Below the pieces are notes generated by a model. That model saw nothing but the letters and a program-made list of their open reading frames with translations, did not search any database and was not told the origin of the DNA. From the NCBI GenBank assembly GCA_041685115.1, contig JAWLGK010000003.1, forward strand, positions 62,001-126,000: a stretch of DNA of 64,000 bases, read 5' to 3'. The DNA comes from JALOAT01 sp041685115. GTDB taxonomy: Bacteria; Pseudomonadota; Gammaproteobacteria; Thiohalomonadales; Thiohalomonadaceae. Of this stretch, positions 24,951 through 33,109 are shown one piece after another (positions within the stretch are counted from its first letter, which is position 1; each line of letters opens with the position of its first letter). Position numbers and translations under genes: made by a program.

Positions 24951-26759
24951 GTGACCGACCTCACGCATATCCGAAACTTCTCCATCATCGCGCACATCGA
25001 CCACGGCAAATCGACCCTGGCCGATCGCTTCATCCAGATTTGCGGGGGCCTTACGGAGCGCGAAATGTCCGCGCAGGTGCTCGACTCCATGGACCTGGAG
25101 AAGGAGCGCGGCATCACCATCAAGGCCCACAGCGTTTCGCTCAACTACAAGGCGAAGAACGGCGAGACCTACCTGCTGAACTTCATCGACACCCCCGGCC
25201 ACGTGGACTTCTCCTATGAAGTGTCCCGTTCCCTGGCGGCCTGTGAGGGGGCCTTGCTGGTGGTGGACGCCTCCCAGGGCGTGGAGGCACAGACCGTGGC
25301 CAATTGCTACACGGCGCTGGACCAGGGACTCGAGGTCATGCCGGTGCTCAACAAGATCGACCTGCCAGCCGCCGATCCCGAGCGCGTGAAGACCGAGATC
25401 GAGGAGATCATCGGTATCGAGGCCCAGGATGCGGTGGCCGTGAGCGCCAAGAGCGGCATCGGTGTCAGCGACCTGCTGGAGGCGCTGGTGCAACGCATCC
25501 CTGCCCCCCAGGGCGAGCGCGAGGCACCGCTGAAGGCCCTCATCATCGACTCCTGGTTCGACAATTACCTGGGTGTGGTCTCGCTGGTGCGCGTGACCCA
25601 GGGCACCCTCAGCAAGCGCCAGAAGATCACCGTCATGTCCACGGGCCGCAGCTACCAGGTGGATCGGGTGGGCATCTTCACACCCAAGATGCACGACCTG
25701 GAGACCCTCGCCGCCGGCGAGGTGGGTTTTGTGATCGCCGGCATCAAGGAGATCGACGGCGCCCCGGTGGGTGACACCATCACCCAGAGCGAAAACCCGG
25801 CCGGCGAGCCGCTACCCGGCTTCAAGCAGGTGCAGCCGCGCGTGTTCGCGGGCCTGTTCCCGGTCAGCGCCGAGGAATACGAAGGCCTGCGCGAGGCCTT
25901 GGGCAAGCTGCGCCTCAATGATGCCGCACTGTTCTTCGAGCCGGAGACCTCGCAGGCCCTCGGCTTTGGTTTCCGCTGCGGCTTCCTCGGTATGCTGCAC
26001 ATGGAAATCGTGCAGGAACGGCTGGAGCGCGAATACGATCTGAACCTCATCACCACCGCACCCACCGTGGTCTACGAGGTCGAAACCACCAAGGGCGAGG
26101 TGATCCAGGTCGACAACCCGGCCAAGCTGCCGGCGGTCAACTACATCGCCGAGATCCGCGAACCCATCATCACCGCCAACATCCTGGTGCCCCAACCGTA
26201 CCTTGGCAACGTGATGACCCTGTGCGTGGAAAAGCGCGGCGTACAGAAGAAAATGCTGTATGCGGGTAACCAGGTTCAGCTCAGTTACGAGATGCCAATG
26301 AACGAGGTGGTGCTCGATTTCTTCGACCGCCTCAAGTCCGTGAGTCGTGGCTACGCCTCCCTCGATTACCACTTCGAGCGCTTCCAGCCGGCAAGACTGG
26401 TGAAGCTCGATCTGCTCATCAATGGCGACCGTGTGGACGCCCTGTCCATCATCGTGCATCAGGAACAGGCCCAGTACCGCGGTCGCGAGCTGGTGGAGAA
26501 AATGGCCGAGCTGATTCCCCGCCAGATGTTCGACGTGGCCATCCAGGCGGCCATCGGTGCGCATATCATTGCTCGCGCCACAGTGAAGGCGTTGCGCAAG
26601 AACGTACTGGCCAAGTGTTATGGTGGTGACATCACCCGCAAGCGCAAGCTGCTGGAAAAACAGAAGGCGGGCAAGAAACGCATGAAGCAACTGGGTTCCG
26701 TGGAAGTCCCGCAGGAGGCCTTCCTGGCCGTGCTGCACGTAGGCAAGGACAACAAATGA
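24951..26759 (+). CDS. lepA: Elongation factor 4 (LepA)
   Basis: Translational GTPase that back-translocates or remodels stalled ribosomes and aids ribosome biogenesis. 602 aa. The GTPase motifs are AHIDHGKST (P-loop), RGITIKAHS, DTPGHVDFSYE and LNKIDLP. The LepA-specific C-terminal domain ends with KCYGGDITRKRKLLEKQKAG and the usual GSVEVPQEAFLAVL. The GTG start at 24951 gives VTDLTHIRNFSIIAHI, the standard N-terminus. It overlaps lepB by 4 nt. Confidence 0.97.
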   Translation: MTDLTHIRNFSIIAHIDHGKSTLADRFIQICGGLTEREMSAQVLDSMDLEKERGITIKAHSVSLNYKAKNGETYLLNFIDTPGHVDFSYEVSRSLAACEGALLVVDASQGVEAQTVANCYTALDQGLEVMPVLNKIDLPAADPERVKTEIEEIIGIEAQDAVAVSAKSGIGVSDLLEALVQRIPAPQGEREAPLKALIIDSWFDNYLGVVSLVRVTQGTLSKRQKITVMSTGRSYQVDRVGIFTPKMHDLETLAAGEVGFVIAGIKEIDGAPVGDTITQSENPAGEPLPGFKQVQPRVFAGLFPVSAEEYEGLREALGKLRLNDAALFFEPETSQALGFGFRCGFLGMLHMEIVQERLEREYDLNLITTAPTVVYEVETTKGEVIQVDNPAKLPAVNYIAEIREPIITANILVPQPYLGNVMTLCVEKRGVQKKMLYAGNQVQLSYEMPMNEVVLDFFDRLKSVSRGYASLDYHFERFQPARLVKLDLLINGDRVDALSIIVHQEQAQYRGRELVEKMAELIPRQMFDVAIQAAIGAHIIARATVKALRKNVLAKCYGGDITRKRKLLEKQKAGKKRMKQLGSVEVPQEAFLAVLHVGKDNK

Positions 26760-27610
26760 ATGTGAGCTTTCCGTTGCTGCTGGTTGCGGCGACCTTCATC
26801 ACCGGCGTGATCTGGGCGCTGGATGCGCTGTTCTGGGCGCCGAAGCGCCGCGCCCGCGTCGCGGAACTGGCAGGCGTGGCGGGTGGTCAGGAGGCGGCGC
26901 AGGCCGCGGCCAAGGAACCGGCGGTGGTCGAGGTCGCGCGCTCGTTCTTTCCCATCATCCTCGCCGTGCTGGTGGTGCGCTCGTTCGTGGTGGAGCCGTT
27001 TCGCATCCCGTCCGGCTCCATGATGCCGACCCTGCTGGTGGGCGACTTCATCCTGGTGAACAAGTTCGCCTACGGGCTGCGCCTGCCGGTGCTGAATACC
27101 AAGGTACTGGACCTCGGCAGCCCGGAGCGCGGCGACATTGTGGTGTTCCGCTACCCCGAAGACCCGCGCATCGATTACATCAAGCGTGTGGTCGGCGTCC
27201 CGGGCGATCACCTCGTGTACCAGGACAAGGTGTTGTACGTGAACGGTGAGCCCATGGCGCAGACGCCTATCGGCACCTACGTGGGCGAGGGATCCGGTGC
27301 GTCCATGAGCGGCGCGAGCCAGCGCATGGAACAGCTCGGCGGGGTGAATCACGAGGTCCTGGTGGTGCCCAACGCCTTCGAGCGTCCGTTCCAATACACC
27401 GTGCCCGAAGGGCACTATTTCGCCATGGGTGACAACCGCGACAACAGCCGTGACAGCCGCTTCTGGGGACCCGTACCCGACGAAAATCTCGTCGGCAAGG
27501 CGTTCTTCATCTGGTGGAACATCGATTGCGGACAGCGTGGCCTTTTCGCCTGCATGCTCGGCGCGGGTGAGACCGTGAACTGGAACCGCATCGGTTCCAG
27601 CATCGAATAA
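26756..27610 (+). CDS. lepB: Signal peptidase I
   Basis: Inner-membrane protease that removes signal peptides from exported proteins. 284 aa. Two N-terminal membrane helices flank a short cytoplasmic loop. The catalytic dyad is Ser88 in PSGSMMPTLLVGD and Lys143 in DYIKRVVGVPGD. The C-terminal box GDNRDNSRDSRFWGPVPDEN is intact. Its start overlaps the lepA stop, the usual lepA-lepB coupling. Confidence 0.97.
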   Translation: MNVSFPLLLVAATFITGVIWALDALFWAPKRRARVAELAGVAGGQEAAQAAAKEPAVVEVARSFFPIILAVLVVRSFVVEPFRIPSGSMMPTLLVGDFILVNKFAYGLRLPVLNTKVLDLGSPERGDIVVFRYPEDPRIDYIKRVVGVPGDHLVYQDKVLYVNGEPMAQTPIGTYVGEGSGASMSGASQRMEQLGGVNHEVLVVPNAFERPFQYTVPEGHYFAMGDNRDNSRDSRFWGPVPDENLVGKAFFIWWNIDCGQRGLFACMLGAGETVNWNRIGSSIE

Positions 27611-27634
27611 CTCCAAGGGGATGGGAGAGTGCAT

Positions 27635-28009
27635 ATGAAATTTTCAAGGCATCAACGCGGAATGACCATGATCAGCTGGGCATTCGTCCTGGCGGCCCTG
27701 GCCGTGGTGGTCCTGTTCCTGCTGCGGGTGTTCCCCGTCTACCTACAGGATTTCGCGGTGGGATCTGCGGTCCGTTCGTTGGAAGAGGACAGCCTGGCGA
27801 CGTATTCGACCCCTTCGCAGCTCCAGTCAGCACTGCTGCGCCGCTTCTCCATGAACGACGTGACCAATGTAACGCGTGACGACGTGGAAATCTCGCAAGC
27901 CAGCGGCCGGTTCGACGTGGCCGTCGAGTACGAAGTGCGCACGCCGTTCATGTTCAACATCGATCTGGTGCTCAGTTTCGAACACGACGCCGAGGTTCCG
28001 CTTCGTTGA
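27635..28009 (+). CDS. DUF4845 domain membrane protein
   Basis: 124 aa, single membrane helix near the N-terminus after HQRGMTMISW (helix AFVLAALAVVVLFLLRVFPV), with the rest facing the periplasm. The QRGMTMISW start resembles the type IV pilin-like leaders described for DUF4845 proteins, which sit between lepB and rnc in many Gamma- and Betaproteobacteria. The ATG at 27635 follows GGGAGAG. The function is unknown. Its stop overlaps the rnc TTG start. Confidence 0.85.
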   Translation: MKFSRHQRGMTMISWAFVLAALAVVVLFLLRVFPVYLQDFAVGSAVRSLEEDSLATYSTPSQLQSALLRRFSMNDVTNVTRDDVEISQASGRFDVAVEYEVRTPFMFNIDLVLSFEHDAEVPLR

Positions 28010-28707
28010 ATCCTTCGCTCGACAGGTTGAAAAGGGCGCTCGGCTACGGTTTCAGGAACCCGGATCTGTTGCGCTGTGCACTGACCCACCGCAGCTTCGG
28101 CAGTCAGCACAATGAGCGCCTGGAATTCCTGGGTGATGCGATCCTCAGCTTCGTCGTTTCCTCGGAGTTGTACACGCGCTTCCCCAGTCTCGATGAAGGC
28201 CGTTTGAGCCGCTTGCGGGCCTCGCTGGTGAAGGGCGACGCATTGGCGGAGCTGGCCCGGCAGCTGAATCTCGGTGACAACCTCCAGCTCGGCTCGGGTG
28301 AACTCAAGAGCGGGGGCTTTCGCCGCGCCTCCATCCTCGCGGATGCGCTGGAAGCCATCATCGGCGCGGTCTACCTGGACGGCGGCATCGATGCCGCGCG
28401 GCGCCTGATCCTGACCTTGTACGGTGACGACCTGGACAAGGCGTCGCCGGCAGAAAACCTCAAGGATCCGAAAACGCAGCTTCAGGAATTCCTCCAGTCC
28501 CGCCGTCTGCCACTGCCCCAGTACGAGGTGATCTCCGTCACCGGCGAGGCCCACGACCAGACCTTCGTAGTGCACTGTACCGTCGGCGGCCTGCCTGAAT
28601 CCACCGAAGGCATCGGCGCCAGCCGCCGCCGCGCCGAACAGGCCGCGGCCGAAGCGGCGCTGAACCAACTGATTTCGCAGCGTCCGCATGAACGCAAGCA
28701 GCCATAA
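28006..28707 (+). CDS. rnc: Ribonuclease III
   Basis: Double-stranded-RNA endonuclease for rRNA processing and mRNA decay. 233 aa. The catalytic signature ERLEFLGDAILSFVVSSELY is present, with the second acidic site in ADALEAIIGAVYLDGG. The C-terminal double-stranded-RNA-binding domain ends with SRRRAEQAAAEAALNQL. It starts with TTG overlapping the previous stop (TTGA); the weak start may limit its level. Unlike in many relatives, a nested palindrome separates rnc from era. Confidence 0.95.
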   Translation: MNPSLDRLKRALGYGFRNPDLLRCALTHRSFGSQHNERLEFLGDAILSFVVSSELYTRFPSLDEGRLSRLRASLVKGDALAELARQLNLGDNLQLGSGELKSGGFRRASILADALEAIIGAVYLDGGIDAARRLILTLYGDDLDKASPAENLKDPKTQLQEFLQSRRLPLPQYEVISVTGEAHDQTFVVHCTVGGLPESTEGIGASRRRAEQAAAEAALNQLISQRPHERKQP

Positions 28708-28720
28708 AGGCAAACAGCAG

Positions 28721-28884
28721 TAACCACGGGGGACACGGGGGACACGGGGAAATCGATTGTTTCTGTAGGAGCGGCCTCAGGCCGCGATGCGCGGTATCCG
28801 ACGACAACGCGGCTTGAAGCCACTCCTGCAGGTAGCGGTAACCGTTGATGAATATCACCCCGTGTTCCCCGTGGTTAGGCTTTT
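28721..28884. repeat. Nested palindromic element between rnc and era
   Basis: Outer left arm TAACCACGGGGGACACGGGG, continuing (28721-28753); outer right arm CCCGTGTTCCCCGTGGTTAG then GCTTTT (28858-28884). The nested GTAGGAGCGGCCTCAGGCCG palindrome occupies about 28765-28829, with several mismatches in its right half, so this copy has decayed. The right arm ends about 57 bp before era. Confidence 0.88.
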
Positions 28885-28941
28885 CTCTTCTGTCTTTTGT
28901 CCGCTTGCATTGATGCGCGGATCTTTCTAGCAGGTACTTGA

Positions 28942-29835
28942 ATGAGCGATTTTCGTGCTGGATACGTGGCCATCGTGGGGCGGCCCAATGTGGGCAAGTC
29001 CACGCTGATGAATCATCTCATCGGCCAGAAGATCAGCATCACCTCCGCCAAACCTCAGACCACGCGCCATCGCGTGCTGGGCATCGACAGCGATGCGGGC
29101 TATCAGGCGGTCTACGTGGATACGCCGGGCCTGCACTTGGGCGCGAAAAAGGCCATGAACCGCTACATGAACCGTGCCGCGGCGGGCTCGCTGGAGGGCG
29201 TGGACCTGGTGCTGTTCGTCATCGAAGCCGGGCGCTGGACCGCCGAGGATGAGATGGTGCTGACGCGCCTCACCGACGTGACCGTGCCGGTGATCCTGGT
29301 GGTGAACAAGGTCGACAAGTTCGCCGACAAGACCGCGCTGCTCCCGCTGCTTGCGGAGCTGGCGAAGAAGCGCGACTTCGTCGAGGTGGTGCCCGTGTCG
29401 GCGCTCAAGGACAGCAACCTGCCGTCCTTGCGCAAGCAGGTGCCCCGCTATTTGCCCCCGGGCGAGGCCATTTTCGAGCAGGACCAACTCACCGATCGCA
29501 GCCAGCGTTTCCTGGCCGCGGAGATCGTCCGTGAGAAACTCATGCGTAACCTGGGCGAGGAACTGCCCTATGCCCTCACCGTGGAGATCGAACAATTCAA
29601 GGAGGAGGGCGGTGTCTACGACATTGCCGCGGTGATCTGGGTCGAGCGCGAGGGTCAGAAGAAGATCGTCATCGGCAAGGGTGGCGCCGGCCTCAAGCTG
29701 GTCGGCCAACAGGCCCGCGAAGACATGGAAAAACTCTTCCAGTACCGCGTCTTCCTGCGCCTGTGGGTCAAGGTGAAGGAAGGCTGGTCCGACGACGAAC
29801 GCGCCCTGCGCAGCCTCGGCTATTCGGATGACTGA
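28942..29835 (+). CDS. era: GTPase Era
   Basis: Essential 30S-assembly GTPase that binds the 3' end of 16S rRNA. 297 aa. The G motifs are VGRPNVGKSTLMNHLIG, the switch with PQTTRHRVLG, DTPGLHLGAKKAMNRYM and NKVDKF. The C-terminal KH domain includes KIVIGKGGAGLKLVGQQARE. The ATG at 28942 gives the usual N-terminus. Confidence 0.97.
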   Translation: MSDFRAGYVAIVGRPNVGKSTLMNHLIGQKISITSAKPQTTRHRVLGIDSDAGYQAVYVDTPGLHLGAKKAMNRYMNRAAAGSLEGVDLVLFVIEAGRWTAEDEMVLTRLTDVTVPVILVVNKVDKFADKTALLPLLAELAKKRDFVEVVPVSALKDSNLPSLRKQVPRYLPPGEAIFEQDQLTDRSQRFLAAEIVREKLMRNLGEELPYALTVEIEQFKEEGGVYDIAAVIWVEREGQKKIVIGKGGAGLKLVGQQAREDMEKLFQYRVFLRLWVKVKEGWSDDERALRSLGYSDD

Positions 29836-29839
29836 AGGG

Positions 29840-30000
29840 AAAAGCGCTGACACGGGGGACACGGGGGACACGGGGAAATTGAATTACTGTAGGAGCGGTC
29901 TTAGGCCGCGATTCCTGTCAGGTGGTAAAACCTCGCGCCTGCACACCCTTCTCCGATGACATGCCTGGAATTCCCCGTGTTCCCCGTGGTTAAGGCTTTT
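29840..30000. repeat. Nested palindromic element between era and recO
   Basis: Left arm AAAAGCGCTGACACGGGGGA, continuing as repeated ACACGGGG (29840-29880); right arm ATTCCCCGTGTTCCCCGTGG then TTAAGGCTTTT (29969-30000). A half copy of the inner element (GTAGGAGCGGTCTTAGGCCG) is at about 29889. It starts 5 bp after the era stop and ends 5 bp before the recO ATG, so it fills the whole gap. Confidence 0.88.
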
Positions 30001-30005
30001 TTCCC

Positions 30006-30737
30006 ATGACCGGCGAACGAATCGCACTACAGCCCGCCTATGTGCTGCACCGGCGGGCGTACCGGGAGACCAGCCTGCTGGTGGAGGCTTTCACGGCGGA
30101 GCACGGGCGGGTGGGTCTGATCGCCAAGGGCGTGCGGCGGGGCAAGGGCCGGCTTCAGGGGGTTATCCAGCCTTTCCGGCCGTTGCTGCTGTCCTGGAGC
30201 GGGCGCGGCGAGTTGCGCAGCCTCGTCGACGCGGAGCCCAGCGGTCCCGTGCCGGTGCTGTCCGGACACGCCCTCTACAGCGGTTTCTATCTCAATGAGT
30301 TGCTACTGCGCCTCACCGAAAGGGATGATCCGCACCCGGCCCTGTTCGCACGCTATGGCGAAACTCTCGCCGCCCTGCCGGGCGACGAAGAATGGGCACT
30401 GCGCCTGTTCGAGCGGGACCTGCTGTCCGAACTGGGCTACGGCCTCGGGCTTCAGGTGGACACGGAAGGCGAGCCCATCGAGAGCGACGCGCTCTATGAT
30501 TACCAAGCGGAAATCGGCGCCATTCGCTGCGGCGACCTGGCGACGCTGCATGCCGTTTCCGGGCGCGCCCTGCTGGCACTGGATGGCTGTTTGCCGGCGG
30601 ATGCGGCGGCCCGTCGCGAAGTGAAGAAGCTGTTGCGCCGCGTGCTCAGGCTCTACCTGGGCGCGCGGCCGCTGGAGAGCCGTGCCTTGTATGCGAGCGC
30701 TCTGGGCCTTAAAGACAACGAGGAAGAACAACCGTGA
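30006..30737 (+). CDS. recO: DNA repair protein RecO
   Basis: Mediator that loads RecA on SSB-coated DNA in the RecFOR pathway. 243 aa. The N-terminal OB-fold has YVLHRRAYRETSLLVEAFT and GLIAKGVRRGKGRLQGVIQP, followed by LLLSWSGRGELRSL. The helical C-terminal half carries RLFERDLLSELGYGL. It overlaps pdxJ by 4 nt (GTGA). Confidence 0.94.
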   Translation: MTGERIALQPAYVLHRRAYRETSLLVEAFTAEHGRVGLIAKGVRRGKGRLQGVIQPFRPLLLSWSGRGELRSLVDAEPSGPVPVLSGHALYSGFYLNELLLRLTERDDPHPALFARYGETLAALPGDEEWALRLFERDLLSELGYGLGLQVDTEGEPIESDALYDYQAEIGAIRCGDLATLHAVSGRALLALDGCLPADAAARREVKKLLRRVLRLYLGARPLESRALYASALGLKDNEEEQP

Positions 30738-31477
30738 GCGAGCTCTTTCCCATCGAACTCGGCGTGAACATCGATCATGTGGCCACCCTGCGTCAGGCGC
30801 GCGGCACGCGCTATCCCGATCCCATCCAGGCGGCCATCGACGCGGAGCAGGCCGGCGCCGACGCCATCACCCTGCACCTGCGCGAGGACCGCCGGCACAT
30901 CCAGGACCGCGACGTGGAAATGCTGCGCGGCATCCTGCAGACGCGCATGAACCTGGAAATGGCCGTCACCGACGAGATGATCGCCATCGCCGAGCGCATC
31001 CGCCCCCATGACTGCTGCCTGGTGCCCGAGCGCCGCCAGGAACTCACCACCGAAGGCGGACTGGACGTGGCGGGGCAGACCTCGCGTGTGAAGGACGCCT
31101 GCACGCGCCTGGCTGCCGCCGGCGTGCGCGTCTCGCTGTTCATCGATCCGGACCCGCGCCAGATCGAGGCGGCCGTGGCCTGCGGTGCACCGGTGATCGA
31201 ATTCCACACCGGTCACTACGCCGATCTCGAATCGCGCGAGCAAAAGGCTGCGGAGCTGGCGCGCATCCGCGATGCGGTGCGCGTGGCGCACGCGGCAGGC
31301 CTGTACGTGAATGCCGGTCACGGCCTCAACTACCACAACACCGCGCCCATCGCGGCGATTCCGGAGATCCGCGAGCTCAACATCGGCCACGCGATCATCG
31401 CCCGCGCCCTGTTCACCGGCTTGCAGGAGGCGGTGCGCGAAATGAAGCGCATCATGGTGGAGGCCCGCAGCCGGTGA
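30734..31477 (+). CDS. pdxJ: Pyridoxine 5'-phosphate synthase
   Basis: Forms pyridoxine 5'-phosphate from 1-deoxyxylulose 5-phosphate and 3-amino-2-oxopropyl phosphate. 247 aa TIM barrel. Family motifs are LGVNIDHVATLRQARGT, ITLHLREDRRHIQDRDV, VPERRQELTTEGGLDV and AGHGLNYHN. The GTG start overlaps the recO stop, and its end overlaps the acpS start, so recO-pdxJ-acpS is one unit. Confidence 0.96.
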   Translation: MSELFPIELGVNIDHVATLRQARGTRYPDPIQAAIDAEQAGADAITLHLREDRRHIQDRDVEMLRGILQTRMNLEMAVTDEMIAIAERIRPHDCCLVPERRQELTTEGGLDVAGQTSRVKDACTRLAAAGVRVSLFIDPDPRQIEAAVACGAPVIEFHTGHYADLESREQKAAELARIRDAVRVAHAAGLYVNAGHGLNYHNTAPIAAIPEIRELNIGHAIIARALFTGLQEAVREMKRIMVEARSR

Positions 31478-31860
31478 TCCTCGGCATCGGCACTGATATT
31501 GTGCGCATTGCGCGCATGGAGGATGGTCTGAGCCGTCACGGCGAGCGCTTTGCCGAGCGCCTGCTGGCGCCAGAAGAAATGGCGGAATTTCGCGGCGCGG
31601 GAAGACCCGCTGCCTTCCTGGCGAAGCGTTTCGCCGCCAAGGAGGCCGTGGCCAAGGCCATGGGTACCGGCTTTCGCGACGGGCTTTCCCTGCGCCACAT
31701 CGCCGTGGCCCACGAACCCAAGGGCCGCCCCTACCTGGTGTTCACGGGCCGCGCCGCGGAGCTGCTTGCGGAACTCGGGGCAGGGGAGTGCCACCTCAGT
31801 CTGGCCGATGAACAGGACACGGCCATTGCCTTCGTCACCCTGCTGAAAAGGACGCCCTGA
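31474..31860 (+). CDS. acpS: Holo-[acyl-carrier-protein] synthase
   Basis: Transfers 4'-phosphopantetheine from CoA to the acyl carrier protein. 128 aa. Metal- and CoA-binding residues are D8 in GIGTDIVRIARM and E57 in KRFAAKEAVAKAMGTGF. The start is a GTG inside the pdxJ stop (GTGA), as in other enterobacterial-type rnc-era-recO-pdxJ-acpS operons. Confidence 0.95.
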   Translation: MILGIGTDIVRIARMEDGLSRHGERFAERLLAPEEMAEFRGAGRPAAFLAKRFAAKEAVAKAMGTGFRDGLSLRHIAVAHEPKGRPYLVFTGRAAELLAELGAGECHLSLADEQDTAIAFVTLLKRTP

Positions 31861-31861
31861 C

Positions 31862-31936
31862 GTGGTGCTGATCGAACTGGCCATCCTCGCCATCGTGGTC
31901 GCCGTCGTGGTCCTCGCCCTGAACGTCCGCAGATAA
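31862..31936 (+). CDS. Possible 24-residue membrane micropeptide
   Basis: Starting GTG-GTG one base after the acpS stop, a frame of 24 codons ends at TAA 31934. The peptide is one hydrophobic helix (VLIELAILAIVVAVVVLAL) with a positively charged end (NVRR), the form of small single-pass membrane proteins. It lies before the palindromic element that closes the operon. No dedicated ribosome-binding site is visible beyond what acpS termination coupling could offer, so it may be chance. Confidence 0.3.
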   Translation: MVLIELAILAIVVAVVVLALNVRR

Positions 31937-31946
31937 CTCAGAAGAG

Positions 31947-32172
31947 AAAAGCTTAACCACGGGGACACGGGGACCACGGGGGACACGGGGGACACGGGGA
32001 CCACGGGGGGAAAACCAAGAAGGATTGCCCCTACCTGTAGGAGCGGCCTCAGGCCGCGATTTCGTCGGATCCTGCGCTATCGCGGCCCGAGCACCCTTTG
32101 GGTATACAGCCGCTTCTGTAGAAAAAATCGATTCCCCCGTGTTCCCCGTGTCCCCCGTGGTTAATGCTCTTG
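31947..32172. repeat. Nested palindromic element between acpS and ubiA
   Basis: This element fills most of the 306-bp gap. Left arm AAAAGCTTAACCACGGGGAC with ACACGGGG-type units extended to five or six (31947-32012); right arm CCCCCGTGTTCCCCGTGTCC then CCCGTGGTTAATGCTCTTG (to about 32172). An inner GTAGGAGCGGCCTCAGGCCG copy begins near 32038, and its right half is degenerate. The expanded left arm suggests slippage or recombination between units. Confidence 0.88.
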
Positions 32173-32242
32173 CCTTTATCGCCACTTGCGGACTTCGTCC
32201 AGATAACCGCTGCGGGCCGTGGTTTTGCTAAGATTGCCCGCC

Positions 32243-33109
32243 ATGTCCTCCCTCGTACTCGAACGTCTCGGCCATTACGCGCGCCTGGCGCGCCTGCATC
32301 GGCCTATCGGCATCTACTTGGTGCTCTGGCCGACCCTGTGGGCGCTGTGGATTGCCGGGGAGGGCCGCCCGGACCTGGCGGTCTTCGCCATTTTCATGGT
32401 CGGCACGGTGCTCATGCGCTCGGCCGGCTGCGCCATCAACGACTACGCCGACCGGGATATCGACGGCCATGTCTGGCGCACCAAGGACCGCCCCATCGCC
32501 GCCGGTCACGTGACGCCGCGCGAGGCAATGATGGTGTTCGTGGTGCTGTCGCTGGCGGCCTTCGGACTGGTGTTGTTTCTGAACCCGCTTACCATCCAGC
32601 TTTCCGTCCTCGGCCTGTTCCTGGCGTTCAGCTATCCCTTCACCAAGCGCTACACCTATCTGCCCCAGGCTTATCTGGGCATGGCCTTCGGCTGGGGCAT
32701 TCCCATGGGCTTTGCTGCCCTGACCAACGAGGTGCCCGGCCCGGCCTGGGTGATGTTCTTCGCCAACGTCATGTGGTCGCTGGTGTACGACACCATGTAT
32801 GCCATGGCCGATCGGGAAGACGACCTGAAGATCGGCGTGAAATCCTCGGCCATCCTGTTCGGCCGCTTCGACCGGCTCATCATCGGTGTGCTTCAACTGC
32901 TGTTCCTGCTGCTGCTCGCCATCGCCGGCAACGACCTGGGCATGGGCGCGTTCTACTTCGCCGGTCTTGCCGCGGCGGCGGCGCTCAGTGCCTACGAGCA
33001 GTGGATGATCCGCACGCGCGAGCCCATGCGCTGCTTCCGGGCCTTTTTGCACAACCACTACGTGGGCGCCTCCATCTTCGTGGGCATCGCCCTCGATTAC
33101 CTGCTATGA
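32243..33109 (+). CDS. ubiA: 4-hydroxybenzoate octaprenyltransferase
   Basis: Integral membrane prenyltransferase that attaches the polyprenyl tail to 4-hydroxybenzoate in ubiquinone synthesis. 288 aa with about nine membrane helices. The two Asp-rich, Mg-diphosphate-binding motifs are CAINDYADRDID and YDTMYAMADREDD. The ATG at 32243 gives MSSLVLERLGHYARLARLHRP, the usual start. Its stop overlaps bioA, an unusual partner. Confidence 0.95.
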   Translation: MSSLVLERLGHYARLARLHRPIGIYLVLWPTLWALWIAGEGRPDLAVFAIFMVGTVLMRSAGCAINDYADRDIDGHVWRTKDRPIAAGHVTPREAMMVFVVLSLAAFGLVLFLNPLTIQLSVLGLFLAFSYPFTKRYTYLPQAYLGMAFGWGIPMGFAALTNEVPGPAWVMFFANVMWSLVYDTMYAMADREDDLKIGVKSSAILFGRFDRLIIGVLQLLFLLLLAIAGNDLGMGAFYFAGLAAAAALSAYEQWMIRTREPMRCFRAFLHNHYVGASIFVGIALDYLL

